A DNA stretch of 64,000 nt from Butyrivibrio sp. CB08 (GCF_003625485.1 NZ_RAIR01000005.1:1-64000); one strand, 5' to 3'. Positions 16,617 to 23,971 are shown, counted from the stretch's first letter. The notes: generated by a model from the letters alone, not told the origin. Translations and numbers: made by a program.

Positions 16617-17402
16617 TTATGCCTTGAGCTCGTACAGGCGATATATCTTTTTGTAAAGCTTGCCTGTAAACAGTAATTTGAAGACTAACTTTTCAATTGG
16701 CGTAAGCTCTTTGACCAGCGCGGCAGGGGTGAAGCTGTGCTCTTTTACAAATCTGATCCGAAGGCCATTAGTCATGCTCTCGATATCATTTATTCCATAC
16801 AGCTTTGTAACACCAACATCATTTACCGGGTTTTTATATTTTGATGCTTTGGCTCCGAATTCAGTATAGGCATCCATCAGGATATGAAGTTCCCGATACT
16901 TTTCGGCAAACGCTTTTAATAAACCACGCATCTGGCTGTTGGTAAGATACATACTAATTCCCTCAAGGACAATAATGGCCATATCGCAATCTGATAGCGT
17001 TCCTATCTGCTCAGGTCTTGAAGCATCCAGAGACATCATATGATACGTTGCATTTTCCTGAAAATACTTCTTGCGAATCTCAATAACATCTGGAAGATCG
17101 CAATCCACCCATTCTGAGCAGGGAGTTTTTACTCTCATATGCCTGCTGTCAAGTCCACACCCAATATGAATCACTAACGCATCTTTGTTCTGTTTCAGCA
17201 TGCAGGCTGTCCAGTCGTCAAATACACGGGCTCTCATAGCCATATTGTAAGCCAGCCATTTTGACCTGGACTTTCCACGAATTGGGAAAGCTTCTTCTTT
17301 CCATATTTTCTCAGCGAAGGGATCATTCAGAATAATACCTTGTTGACTCACCTTTGATTTTCCATACAGCGGGATATATAATGTTTTATTCACTTCATTC
17401 AT
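16617..17402 (-). CDS. LCM/TcmP-type SAM-dependent O-methyltransferase
   Basis: The 261-residue protein belongs to the leucine-carboxyl-methyltransferase/polyketide O-methyltransferase group. VIHIGCGLDSRHMRV is the SAM motif I, DCDLPDVIEIRKKYF is the characteristic acidic loop, and IVLEGISMYL follows. The ATG at 17402 is chosen because GGGAG precedes it; a frame from 17444 has no ribosome site. It overlaps the upstream flavin reductase gene by 8 bases, so the two are coupled. The substrate is unknown. Confidence 0.85.
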   Translation of the reverse strand: MNEVNKTLYIPLYGKSKVSQQGIILNDPFAEKIWKEEAFPIRGKSRSKWLAYNMAMRARVFDDWTACMLKQNKDALVIHIGCGLDSRHMRVKTPCSEWVDCDLPDVIEIRKKYFQENATYHMMSLDASRPEQIGTLSDCDMAIIVLEGISMYLTNSQMRGLLKAFAEKYRELHILMDAYTEFGAKASKYKNPVNDVGVTKLYGINDIESMTNGLRIRFVKEHSFTPAALVKELTPIEKLVFKLLFTGKLYKKIYRLYELKA

Positions 17403-18177
17403 GCAATTTTTCTCCCTGTAAACTACAAAGTCTGTACTTGGCATTCAGCACCAATTCTTTATCACCACCCGCATCTGAATAAAGTGTTTTCTCAAATTCA
17501 ACACCGTTATACTCAAGGCAAATATCCATAAAGCAGATGAAAATCCCTATATCGATTCGGTTGTAAAATGAAACCTTATCGGCAGGCATAATCCCTCTTT
17601 TTCCGGGTTTCATGTATCTGTAAACCGAAAGCTCACCGTTGTTCTTTACAAGCCACGGTTGAGAATTGCAGGCACTCGGCGCAAACCTGACAATATCACT
17701 CACACCCGGAATCTGTTCGCCTTCCCATATTTCCTCAGCGCTCTTTCTTTTGCTCTTAAACATATCCTTACGATATTTAGAGCCATCACTGATTTTACGG
17801 ACAGAAAACATTATGACGAATTCCATATCCTCAAAGGGTTTTTCTTGTGTTTTGCCTATTCCGAACCAAAGCGCTCCGATATTTCTGGATACCAGATAAA
17901 GATCGAGTTGCTCCCCGAGATAACCAATGTTTTGCAGATAGCCGTCTTTCTTTTCACTATAAAGCAAAACGCAGTATTCTCCACCTCGTTTGCAATTAGT
18001 CTGCTCTTCAGGAACAATACGAATGGCGGTTTTGATTCCGGGATTCAGAGGAATAAATGCTGTATATGCATTTTGTATATCATCAAGTTCAGCTCCACTG
18101 ATTGATTCGTTCCCGACATTTCTGAAAATATGAAATGACTTTCTTTTATAGATCATTTCATAAAGTGTTTTGTCCAA
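17395..18177 (-). CDS. TM1586-type nitroreductase-family protein
   Basis: The 260-residue protein resembles the TM1586-type nitroreductases: an N-terminal RKSFHIFRN motif, LGEQLDLYLVSRNIGALWFGIG, and RFAPSACNSQPWLV near residue 165, where FMN-binding residues are expected. The start codon is TTG (18177-18175), supported by an almost ideal Shine-Dalgarno, GGAGGTGA, 7 bases ahead. It overlaps and is coupled to the downstream methyltransferase, suggesting a joint pathway. Confidence 0.75.
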   Translation of the reverse strand: MDKTLYEMIYKRKSFHIFRNVGNESISGAELDDIQNAYTAFIPLNPGIKTAIRIVPEEQTNCKRGGEYCVLLYSEKKDGYLQNIGYLGEQLDLYLVSRNIGALWFGIGKTQEKPFEDMEFVIMFSVRKISDGSKYRKDMFKSKRKSAEEIWEGEQIPGVSDIVRFAPSACNSQPWLVKNNGELSVYRYMKPGKRGIMPADKVSFYNRIDIGIFICFMDICLEYNGVEFEKTLYSDAGGDKELVLNAKYRLCSLQGEKLHE

Positions 18178-18246
18178 TAATAATCACCTCCACAAATTCC
18201 GGTTTTACTAGACCTCCGTAAATTGGATTTTTGCTTTATAGGAATG

Positions 18247-18470
18247 CTAAATGATATTGGGCTCATGATTTCTTTTTTGGTAAAATACGAATCCATCCTC
18301 AATTTTTATGATACGATAACCTAATCTTTTGTAAAAAGCATTTGTCCGCTCATTCCAGCATGGGGTATCCAGATTAAACTCAGTATCACATGGGAAATCC
18401 TTTTCTATGCATTCCATCAAACGAATTCCGTAACCTTTTCTATCTGATTTGCCTCTGCTTTGACAATATA
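18247..18470 (-). pseudogene. C-terminal remnant of a GNAT acetyltransferase
   Basis: In a frame different from the NlpC-like gene, the sequence reads QSRGKSDRKGYGIRLMECIE, then NERTNAFYKRLGYRII and a stop at 18247-18249. RGKxxxRKGYGIRLM is the acetyl-CoA-binding motif A of GNAT enzymes and NAFYKRLGY is motif B. The N-terminal half is missing. The upstream NlpC-like ORF runs into this debris and takes its last residues from the wrong frame. Confidence 0.75.
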
Positions 18471-18890
18471 CATTAATGGTTTTTGACTAAGCACACGTTC
18501 AAGAGGCACCCAGCCCAGGTATTCTGGATGATCTCCAGTCAGAGCTGTCAACTTTTCGATTTCCAGATAGTCATCGATTCGGACTACGTCCCACGCATGA
18601 ATCACACGGCCGTCCCCTAAACTTATGCCACAATGTCCCCAGTTGACCGGGCCGTTTTCGCCCTGACACAGGCAGTTATAGAAAACAAACGCGCCTCGCT
18701 GTGGCACTCCGTCCCGCAACGCGTCCTTGTACAGTTCGCAGGATTCCTTCGCAGAATCTCCTCCGAATATTTCGATATTATTGCTGATTTCAAGTGCGTC
18801 CTCGATAAACGCAAGACACCAGCCTGCATACTTTGTGCTGCCAAGTTTGCTTTCAGCCCAATGAATCATATTCTCTGTCAGTTTCTCCAT
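18417..18890 (-). CDS. NlpC/P60-like cysteine hydrolase, chimeric C-terminus
   Basis: The 157-residue protein shows Cys25 in YAGWCLAFIE, then VFYNC, and His86/His98 in NWGHCGISLGDGRVIHAW, the pattern of NlpC/P60-type papain-like hydrolases that cleave wall peptides or related amides. There is no signal peptide. The last 14-20 residues come from a GNAT remnant read out of frame, so the native C-terminus is lost or was shorter. Its ATG lies 13 bases inside the upstream methyltransferase gene. Activity is uncertain. Confidence 0.6.
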   Translation of the reverse strand: MEKLTENMIHWAESKLGSTKYAGWCLAFIEDALEISNNIEIFGGDSAKESCELYKDALRDGVPQRGAFVFYNCLCQGENGPVNWGHCGISLGDGRVIHAWDVVRIDDYLEIEKLTALTGDHPEYLGWVPLERVLSQKPLMYIVKAEANQIEKVTEFV

Positions 18891-19774
18891 CTAATATTCT
18901 CCCCTTGCACAGCAAACACATACTCCACTCCAACAGGTGCAGCCATCGGATGTTCAGACGAGTTTCTGTTATAATCCGCAAAGTACTGCTCTGTCATATC
19001 TTCACTTCCAAGATGCTCCGCCACCTTAAATCCGCATTCAGATAAAAGAGCTTCCATTTCCGCAAACGAATACTGTGCTTTCATCTGCTCTCCTGCTCCA
19101 CTGGCCAAAGTTTTATTCACCTTTGTTTCCTTGCTCTCATCGGTAGATGGGAAATCAAAACATATCGCAGAGTCTGCCGGCATAATACCTGAAACAAGCC
19201 GGATCAGCTTTTTCCACTCATCCTTTTCCAGATAATAGCTGATTCCCAAGAGGCTTCCGTATGATTGTTCAGAAGTATTAAAGCCCTTTTCAAGCAGTTT
19301 TTCTACCCAGCTTTTATCAGCAAGGTCACATGGTACATACTTCGCTGCCGTCTTTAATCCAGCATTGTCAAGTCGCTTTTTCTTATCATCTAATATGTCT
19401 GGCAGATCCAGCTCATATACCTGAACAGCCGCATTTTCATTTCTGAGTGAAAAAGTATCATAGCCCGAGGCAAAGATAATATACTGGCCACATCCTGTTG
19501 TAATCTCATCCAAAAGCTTTCTCTCACAATATGCGCTTCTTCCAAGCACGGATGAAGATAATTGCTTATCGACAATAAGCCTAAGCCCTTCTTCTTTCGT
19601 TCCTTCAAATCCCGGAAGAAAAAAACTAATTCCCTTCATCATGCTTTCCGCAATCTGATCGAAATCATCTCCCAGAATCGTTTTCGCCATACTATCAGCA
19701 AAAATGTGTGTTTTATTGTTCTCAAAGTGGTATGCCCTTGCGAAGCAGCTCACTTTAGCCGTTGTATTGTCCAT
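18878..19774 (-). CDS. LCM-type class I SAM methyltransferase
   Basis: The 298-residue protein is of the leucine-carboxyl-methyltransferase family (TcmP-like). QYIIFASGYDTFSLR is the SAM-binding region, YELDLPDILDDKKKRL the acidic motif, and LLGISYYL follows. GGAGATAG precedes the ATG. A truncated near-copy (66 codons) lies at 21632-21832, and similarity includes about 20 bases upstream of the ATG. A second, more distant family member is encoded at 16617-17402. The substrate is unknown. Confidence 0.85.
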   Translation of the reverse strand: MDNTTAKVSCFARAYHFENNKTHIFADSMAKTILGDDFDQIAESMMKGISFFLPGFEGTKEEGLRLIVDKQLSSSVLGRSAYCERKLLDEITTGCGQYIIFASGYDTFSLRNENAAVQVYELDLPDILDDKKKRLDNAGLKTAAKYVPCDLADKSWVEKLLEKGFNTSEQSYGSLLGISYYLEKDEWKKLIRLVSGIMPADSAICFDFPSTDESKETKVNKTLASGAGEQMKAQYSFAEMEALLSECGFKVAEHLGSEDMTEQYFADYNRNSSEHPMAAPVGVEYVFAVQGENIRWRN

Positions 19775-19780
19775 AACCGA

Positions 19781-19891
19781 CTATCTCCTATATGTAAAAC
19801 GCCCTCTAACAGCTTTTTCTTCCAGCTCACGCTGAGTCATTTTGTTCTTTCCCCGCAGTTCCTTAATAACCGCGCCTGTTACATATTGGTT
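19781..19891 (-). pseudogene. XRE helix-turn-helix regulator remnant
   Basis: The frame reads NQYVTGAVIKELRGKNKMTQ plus REL, which is the first helix and turn of a common Clostridial XRE regulator that usually starts M-x-QYVTGAVI. Here the start codon is lost (ATA AAC CAA), and after about 24 residues the match stops and unrelated residues lead to a stop at 19781. Only about a quarter of the helix-turn-helix domain remains. Confidence 0.6.
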
Positions 19892-20048
19892 TATATTCGT
19901 TCTTGACCTCCTGAAACCGATCAAAAGAATCCATGGAAAAATCGGTGAAATTACTTCTGTCTGCCAGTTTGATTTCAATATTGACTTCCAAGTATTGCTT
20001 TTCTCCTTTCAGTTTTTCACGAAATAATAAATTAGTAACTTCATGCAT
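19863..20048 (-). pseudogene. Unrecognised gene fragment joined to the XRE remnant
   Basis: A frame of 61 codons, with FTDFSMDSFDRFQEVKNEYK near its end, looks protein-like but matches no family I can name with confidence. It ends in the XRE remnant in another frame. Upstream, the same frame runs without a stop through repeat copy G into the GNAT pseudogene, so no native start is defined. Confidence 0.3.
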
Positions 20049-20057
20049 TTTATCGCA

Positions 20058-20107
20058 GAATAAAAAAGCAGCCCCAAATTCACTTATTTGAGCCTGTTTT
20101 TCACTTA
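20058..20107. repeat. Palindromic intergenic repeat, copy G (degenerate)
   Basis: AATAAAAAAGCAGCCCCAAATTCACTTATTTGAGCCTGTTTTTCACTT carries the family's loop and right end. It lies at the 3' side of the GNAT pseudogene (20110-20557), the same position relative to a gene as copies B-F. It is the last copy seen in the window. Confidence 0.65.
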
Positions 20108-20109
20108 CA

Positions 20110-20557
20110 TTTTCATAATGTTCAAAATTACTGTTTTGGTATTTGTACCACTCTTCATCTATTTTTTGAATCCAACCACTTCAAACATTCGCCTACTCTT
20201 CTCATTAAAGGAATAGATATTTGCCTTTACAGTGTCCATTCCTTTTTCTTTCGCAAGTTTAAACATATCTTCAACGAATCGTCTTCAAATATGCTTGTTC
20301 TGATACTCTTTACATACCACAATGGCAACTTCGACATTATCCCTAAGTGAAACATCTCCGTGGGGGTCACCGGCACCTTTAAGCCGAGAATTTATGATCG
20401 GGTAGAATTTATTGAGCAAAGACTATTCCCGGCGATTTTAAGCTGATGGGTTATCTATACCAAGGTTTTCCTTTTCATAAACAACTATTGCGGCATAATG
20501 TTTTACCGCAGACTTATCCGGACATAGTATTTTCGCATAAATGAAGGGGGTCATCAT
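20110..20557 (-). pseudogene. Broken GNAT acetyltransferase gene
   Basis: The reading frame starts MTPFIYAKILCPDKSAV and later gives DNVEVAIVVCKEYQNKHI, a TGA (20285-20287), then FVEDMFKLAKEKGMDTV and NEKSRRMFEVVGF. The end (DEEWYKYQ) is in another frame, after a run of six T at 20162-20167. The order of motifs is that of a GNAT N-acetyltransferase, but stops and frameshifts make it non-functional. Repeat copy G follows its 3' end. Nothing else is seen in the gap 20108-20650 except the promoter of the next operon. Confidence 0.75.
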
Positions 20558-20584
20558 CCCGGAAGCAATTATTTTGTGAATAGC

Positions 20585-20613
20585 TTGACATGGCAATATT
20601 TTTACACTATATT
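20585..20613 (+). promoter_or_regulatory. Sigma-A promoter of the PPOX-marR operon
   Basis: TTGACA (20585-20590), a 17-base spacer and TATATT (20608-20613) are near-consensus. The transcription start should fall inside the inverted repeat at 20613-20630. Confidence 0.75.
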
Positions 20614-20630
20614 AGTTTGCATACAAACTA
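20613..20630 (+). promoter_or_regulatory. Putative MarR operator
   Basis: The perfect inverted repeat TAGTTTG-CATA-CAAACTA overlaps the -10 end and the expected start point, where a repressor would block transcription. The second gene of the operon encodes a MarR regulator, the likely binder. Confidence 0.65.
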
Positions 20631-20650
20631 TATATGAGGAGAAAGAATAT

Positions 20651-21106
20651 ATGAATGATGTAATATCAATTATTGAAAAATCGAAAGCGGCATATTTGGC
20701 AAGTGTTGATGCAGAAGGAAAGCCGGAAATAAGAGCTCTACTTAATCTGTGCAATCCCCAAAAATACAAGGCTCTTATCGGAAAATCATTGATTCAGGAT
20801 GGAGAGAAAGTAGAGTTGTATTTTACTACGAATACGTCATCAAATAAGATAACAAGAATTCGCAATAATCCTAATGTTGCAGTGTATTTTGCTGAACCTG
20901 AAAAATTCCGTGGGATATGTGTTTCCGGAAAAGCAGAAGAAATTGCTGATCAGAAATTGAAGGAAAGCTTTTGGCAAAGATCCTGGACAATGTATTATCC
21001 TCTTGGGAAAAGTGACCCGGATTATGCATTAATAAAAGTGACGTCTACCAAAATTGAGGGCTGGTATAATCTGGAAAAGCATTTATTTGGAGAACAAAAT
21101 GATTAA
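20651..21106 (+). CDS. PPOX-fold flavin/FMN-binding protein
   Basis: The 151-residue protein belongs to the pyridoxamine-5'-phosphate-oxidase-like split-barrel family: YLASVDAEGKPEIRALLNL at the N-terminus, LYFTTNTSSNKITRIRNNPN in the middle, and a C-terminal EGWYNLEKHLF. Such proteins bind FMN or F420/haem and act in redox or detoxification. The ATG at 20651 is preceded by GAGGAGAAAG. A frame from 20576 starts inside the promoter and is rejected. It overlaps the marR gene by 8 bases. A fragment of a second copy lies at 14554-14664. Confidence 0.8.
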   Translation: MNDVISIIEKSKAAYLASVDAEGKPEIRALLNLCNPQKYKALIGKSLIQDGEKVELYFTTNTSSNKITRIRNNPNVAVYFAEPEKFRGICVSGKAEEIADQKLKESFWQRSWTMYYPLGKSDPDYALIKVTSTKIEGWYNLEKHLFGEQND

Positions 21107-21539
21107 GAAAACACGGGGTGGAACACTACTTTCACAGGTTCATCAGGTATGTGGCAGAGTGTGGAATAGATTACTTAGAGATCATGATATGTCAGACTTG
21201 GAAGGTGCGAGAGGAAGAGTTATATTTGCACTATGGGAAAATGATAGTGTCCCGATTAAAACCTTGTGTGAAAAGACTTGTCTTGATAAATCAACACTTA
21301 CCGGAATCCTCAGTCGTCTTTTGAGAGATGGATATATCAACCGTGAAAGTGATGAGACAGATAGAAGGAGTGTTCGCATTTCTCTGACAGGAAAAGAACA
21401 GGGTCTTCTGGACAAGATTGAGCTTGTATCCAACGAGATGAACAAGGTCTTTTATAATGGATTTTCTGATGAGGAGATACTACAGTTTGATTCTTTTCTT
21501 GAACGAATCCTTATTAATTGCAAAAATGAAGAAAAATAG
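21099..21539 (+). CDS. MarR-family transcriptional regulator
   Basis: The 146-residue protein has the MarR winged-helix domain: PIKTLCEKTCLDKSTLTGIL (recognition helix) and the wing DETDRRSVRISLTGKEQ, with the typical D-x-R-S. The ATG at 21099 has GGAGAA upstream and overlaps the PPOX stop (ATGATTAA). It probably represses its own operon at the inverted repeat 20613-20630. A strong hairpin follows 12 bases after the stop. Confidence 0.9.
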   Translation: MIKKTRGGTLLSQVHQVCGRVWNRLLRDHDMSDLEGARGRVIFALWENDSVPIKTLCEKTCLDKSTLTGILSRLLRDGYINRESDETDRRSVRISLTGKEQGLLDKIELVSNEMNKVFYNGFSDEEILQFDSFLERILINCKNEEK

Positions 21540-21551
21540 ATACTGTTATAC

Positions 21552-21597
21552 AAATAAGCTCCACCACTTCTATGCATAGAAGTGGTGGAGCTTATTT
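21552..21597 (+). terminator. Perfect 46-base palindrome, terminator of the PPOX-marR operon
   Basis: AAATAAGCTCCACCACTTCTATG and its exact reverse complement form an uninterrupted palindrome centred at 21574/21575. Flanking A and T runs make it a bidirectional intrinsic terminator, 12 bases after the marR stop. The perfect symmetry without any loop mismatch is unusual. Confidence 0.8.
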
Positions 21598-21631
21598 CTG
21601 GCAATGCTGTTTGAATAGGAGGCAGTCGGTT

Positions 21632-21832
21632 ATGGACAATACAACCGCTAAAGTGAGCTGCTTTGTGAGGGCATATCACTATGAGAACAATGAAACACAC
21701 ATTTTTTCTGATAGTATGGCGGCAAGACTTCTGGGAGATGATTTCTATCAGATTGCAGAAAGCATGATACAAGGAATCGGTTTTTTCCTCCGTTTTGATT
21801 TTGAGACCATAACAAAAAGGACACTTCCTTAA
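21632..21832 (+). pseudogene. Truncated copy of the LCM-type methyltransferase
   Basis: The frame starts MDNTTAKVSCFVRAYHYENN and matches the intact protein at 18878-19774 over its first 53 residues. It then switches to FDFETITKRTLP and stops. The ribosome site (AGGAGG, 21617-21622) and the sequence AGTCGGTT before the ATG are also shared. The copy is on the opposite strand from the intact gene. The break is near 21790. Confidence 0.85.
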
Positions 21833-21854
21833 GATTTCTCTTTAGAAAGTGTCC
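21819..21854 (-). terminator. Hairpin, probable minus-strand terminator
   Basis: GGACACTT (21819-21826) pairs with AAGTGTCC (21847-21854). On the minus strand five T follow. It overlaps the end of the truncated methyltransferase copy. Confidence 0.55.
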
Positions 21855-21937
21855 CTATTTTGCAAAATATTTGATTGACTGCCCTATAGCGAAAATGCAT
21901 TATCATGCACTATTCTGTACCTGGCATTTGAAAAAGT

Positions 21938-21995
21938 GTGGTACTTTTGTGGTACCTAAGTCTCTTTACCCTCTCGGAAACCCGTCAACCACGGG
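21938..21995. other. Direct repeat plus hairpin, possible attachment-site remnant
   Basis: GTGGTAC occurs twice, at 21938-21944 and 21949-21955, with an 11-base period. It is followed by a CCCGT/ACGGG hairpin (21981-21995). No integrase is nearby. The arrangement is compatible with the edge of a former integrative element or simply with a terminator for the gene ending at 22016. Confidence 0.25.
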
Positions 21996-22015
21996 CTTCT
22001 TTCATTCCGAGGACT

Positions 22016-22579
22016 TCAGTGTCGGGATTCACAGTGATTATAATCTGAACTAAGAATGCCGTAGATATAATAGTCACACCAGGTATTTACCATTCTGCCT
22101 TGTCTGATCATGCCTTCTTTTACATAACCGCATTTTTCCAGAATCCTGCATGAAGCAGAATTCCTTACATCAACTTCAGTCCACAATCGTTTTAGTTCTG
22201 TATTTTCAAAGCAAAATCTTGTAATGGCAGATAGGCTCTCCGTCCCATATCCTTGCCCATGAACAAATTTGGATAATCTTACAGCTACCTGAGCCATTCT
22301 GTCATGTTCAATCAGATAAATCCAAATATCACCTATTACCTTGTTGTTCCCTTTTTCTGCAATTCCCAGATGAAAGCTCTTTGTTGGTTTTGATTCCTTC
22401 TCAAACATGAGTTCCGGATTTTTTTCGGACTTACTGGGGCCTTTACCCCAATATGTATAAATTGATTTATCCGGCATCCATTCATTCAGAGCAGGAACAT
22501 CACTTGAGGTCATAGGTCGCAAAATCAATCGCTCAGTTTCAATAATCGGCTTATTGTATATATAATCTGCTAGTGTCAT
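22016..22579 (-). CDS. RimJ/RimL-type GNAT N-acetyltransferase
   Basis: The 187-residue protein starts IIETERLILRPMTSSDVPAL, the standard RimJ/RimL opening. Motif A is VHGQGYGTESLSAI and motif B is NSASCRILEKCGYVKEGMIR. Substrates can be ribosomal protein N-termini, metabolites or antibiotics. The ATG at 22579 is chosen because AAGGGGAC precedes it; a longer frame overlaps the upstream gene. It is 13 bases downstream of trmO and probably co-transcribed. Confidence 0.85.
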   Translation of the reverse strand: MTLADYIYNKPIIETERLILRPMTSSDVPALNEWMPDKSIYTYWGKGPSKSEKNPELMFEKESKPTKSFHLGIAEKGNNKVIGDIWIYLIEHDRMAQVAVRLSKFVHGQGYGTESLSAITRFCFENTELKRLWTEVDVRNSASCRILEKCGYVKEGMIRQGRMVNTWCDYYIYGILSSDYNHCESRH

Positions 22580-22592
22580 ACTGTCCCCTTTA

Positions 22593-23069
22593 TCAAAAAT
22601 TGAATTCTGATTCCCAATCAAAGTCGCCGCTCTCTTCATAAGACTTTGGCCAATGGCTACACCAATTAGGAACCTTCGCATTTTTAACTCTATCAACGCT
22701 TGGAACATATGGCTTTAGATCCAATACATTTGTTCCATCAAAAGCATCAATGTAATATAAACCTACAATGCCATTTTTTTCATCTACATAAGATATATTT
22801 ACATTAGATACCGCTATTGGATTAGGCCTTTCAGGAGAATGTAATGCAAATACGCCCAATTTATCAGGCCCTTTCTTATACGGCTTATCTTCAATCAGAA
22901 TACTTCTATCTGACTCGTTATCACAGCCATCTGCCCACCAAAGCACCTGTACATGACTATATTCGCTCAGACCTTTCAATCCCTCTGAATATTTTGCATC
23001 CAGCTTTATACATACCATTTCATCATTGTTACTTATCTTTCCGATGGAAAAGATTTTAATATCGTTCAT
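22593..23069 (-). CDS. TrmO/TsaA-family tRNA methyltransferase-like protein
   Basis: The 158-residue protein has the TrmO (YaeB/UPF0066) pattern: SIGKISNNDEMVCIKLD at the start, LSEYSHVQVLWWAD, FALHSPERPNPIAVSNVNI, and DAFDGTNVLDLKPYVP. In TrmO the family motif reads TRSPxRPNP; here Arg is His. TrmO methylates N6-threonylcarbamoyladenosine in tRNA using SAM, but this divergent branch may act elsewhere. The start at 23069 has GGAGG 8 bases upstream. Confidence 0.75.
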   Translation of the reverse strand: MNDIKIFSIGKISNNDEMVCIKLDAKYSEGLKGLSEYSHVQVLWWADGCDNESDRSILIEDKPYKKGPDKLGVFALHSPERPNPIAVSNVNISYVDEKNGIVGLYYIDAFDGTNVLDLKPYVPSVDRVKNAKVPNWCSHWPKSYEESGDFDWESEFNF

Positions 23070-23239
23070 CTTCTGAACCTCCATTTTCTTTTTCACCGGG
23101 CGCCCGATACGTATTATTCTACAAAGTGTTTTTTATACTTCAACCCCTATTTCCATCGATTGTGAATAGTAACAGTTCGCCCCGCCCTCCGCCTTGTTTT
23201 ATTTGCTGCTCTTATGATAGCGTTAAGAGCAATAAAAAA

Positions 23240-23258
23240 GGTCGTATGGCGTGCGACC
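23240..23258 (-). terminator. Intrinsic terminator
   Basis: GGTCGTA (23240-23246) pairs with TGCGACC (23252-23258). Six T follow on the minus strand. It lies 45 bases beyond the stop of the gene at 23303. Confidence 0.7.
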
Positions 23259-23302
23259 CTAGAAATAGTGTGTTACATCTTATTATCCATAGCTTTCTTC
23301 AG

Positions 23303-23605
23303 TTAATCCCAATCATATTTGAAATCGAAGCCATCTTCTGGCTCCCCAATCTCATATCCAAGAGACTCTGTCAGTTTTCTCTTTAAACCAAAGTACCAGC
23401 TTTCCCATATATTATCTGGCATTTCACCAGCAATTTGAATTCCACTTGGTTCTACAGACGCCCAGAGATCAATGTTATTACCTTTCCAGCATGGGCCATT
23501 TTCAGTGCCAGCCCAGTATGGCATTGATTCATATACTTTCCCGACCTTATCCCATACCTGATCCGGTGCTGTGTAGTGGATATTGAGATTTACATCAACA
23601 TTCAT
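23303..23605 (-). CDS. Hypothetical protein, 100 aa
   Basis: An acidic soluble protein rich in Trp, with MPYWAGTENGPCWKG in the middle and an Asp-rich end. No family is recognised. The size and the Trp/Asp composition resemble small immunity-type proteins, but that is only an impression. AAGGAGACAAGGAG precedes the ATG. It has its own terminator at 23240-23258. Confidence 0.55.
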   Translation of the reverse strand: MNVDVNLNIHYTAPDQVWDKVGKVYESMPYWAGTENGPCWKGNNIDLWASVEPSGIQIAGEMPDNIWESWYFGLKRKLTESLGYEIGEPEDGFDFKYDWD

Positions 23606-23677
23606 TCTCCTTGTCTCCTTTGGCCTTATAATTCAAAAAGGTATTGTTCACCTCGCCTACTTCTTCAATATTCGCAT

Positions 23678-23971
23678 CTAGTATTCTTCAAATACCTTAG
23701 TAATCAATGCATATGTAATAAGTACAGACTGAGGAACATTATTAAATCCTAGGTACTCCAATTCAAATGTTCACTCTTCCATGTCCAAGACAAATTGTAT
23801 TGTAGCCGTCACTTGAGTATCATGATACATGCAATCTCCTTCAAATTGCACGACATCTTTTCCAGTGTCGCTCACAAAATAGGACCAACTCCTATTTGAA
23901 AAGAAACTGCTAAAGGCCTCGTCGTACGTAATGTCAGGATACAGCTCAGGCGTTCCATAAACGATCTCCAT
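23678..23971 (-). pseudogene. Small protein gene interrupted by an in-frame TGA
   Basis: The frame from ATG 23971 (MEIVYGTPELYPDITYDEAF) stops at TGA 23771-23773. Beyond it the same frame stays open for 31 more codons with protein-like content (TFELEYLGFNNVPQSV, then ITKVFEEY) to TAG at 23678. This suggests a nonsense mutation in a gene of about 97 codons. No family is recognised. No good ribosome site precedes the start. Confidence 0.5.

Noticed and set aside
391..20107. The palindromic repeats as integron attC sites
   Set aside because: attC sites need conserved RYYYAAC and GTTRRRY boxes and unpaired bases in the stem. These repeats have AAAACAGACC/GGTCTGTTTT arms and no such boxes, and no integron integrase is in the window.
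21871..22053. 60-codon plus-strand ORF after the methyltransferase fragment
   Set aside because: No ribosome site, no protein-like pattern; it overlaps the 3' end of the GNAT gene.
23771..23773. Selenocysteine recoding at the TGA
   Set aside because: No SECIS-like hairpin was noticed directly downstream, and other gene decay is frequent in this region.
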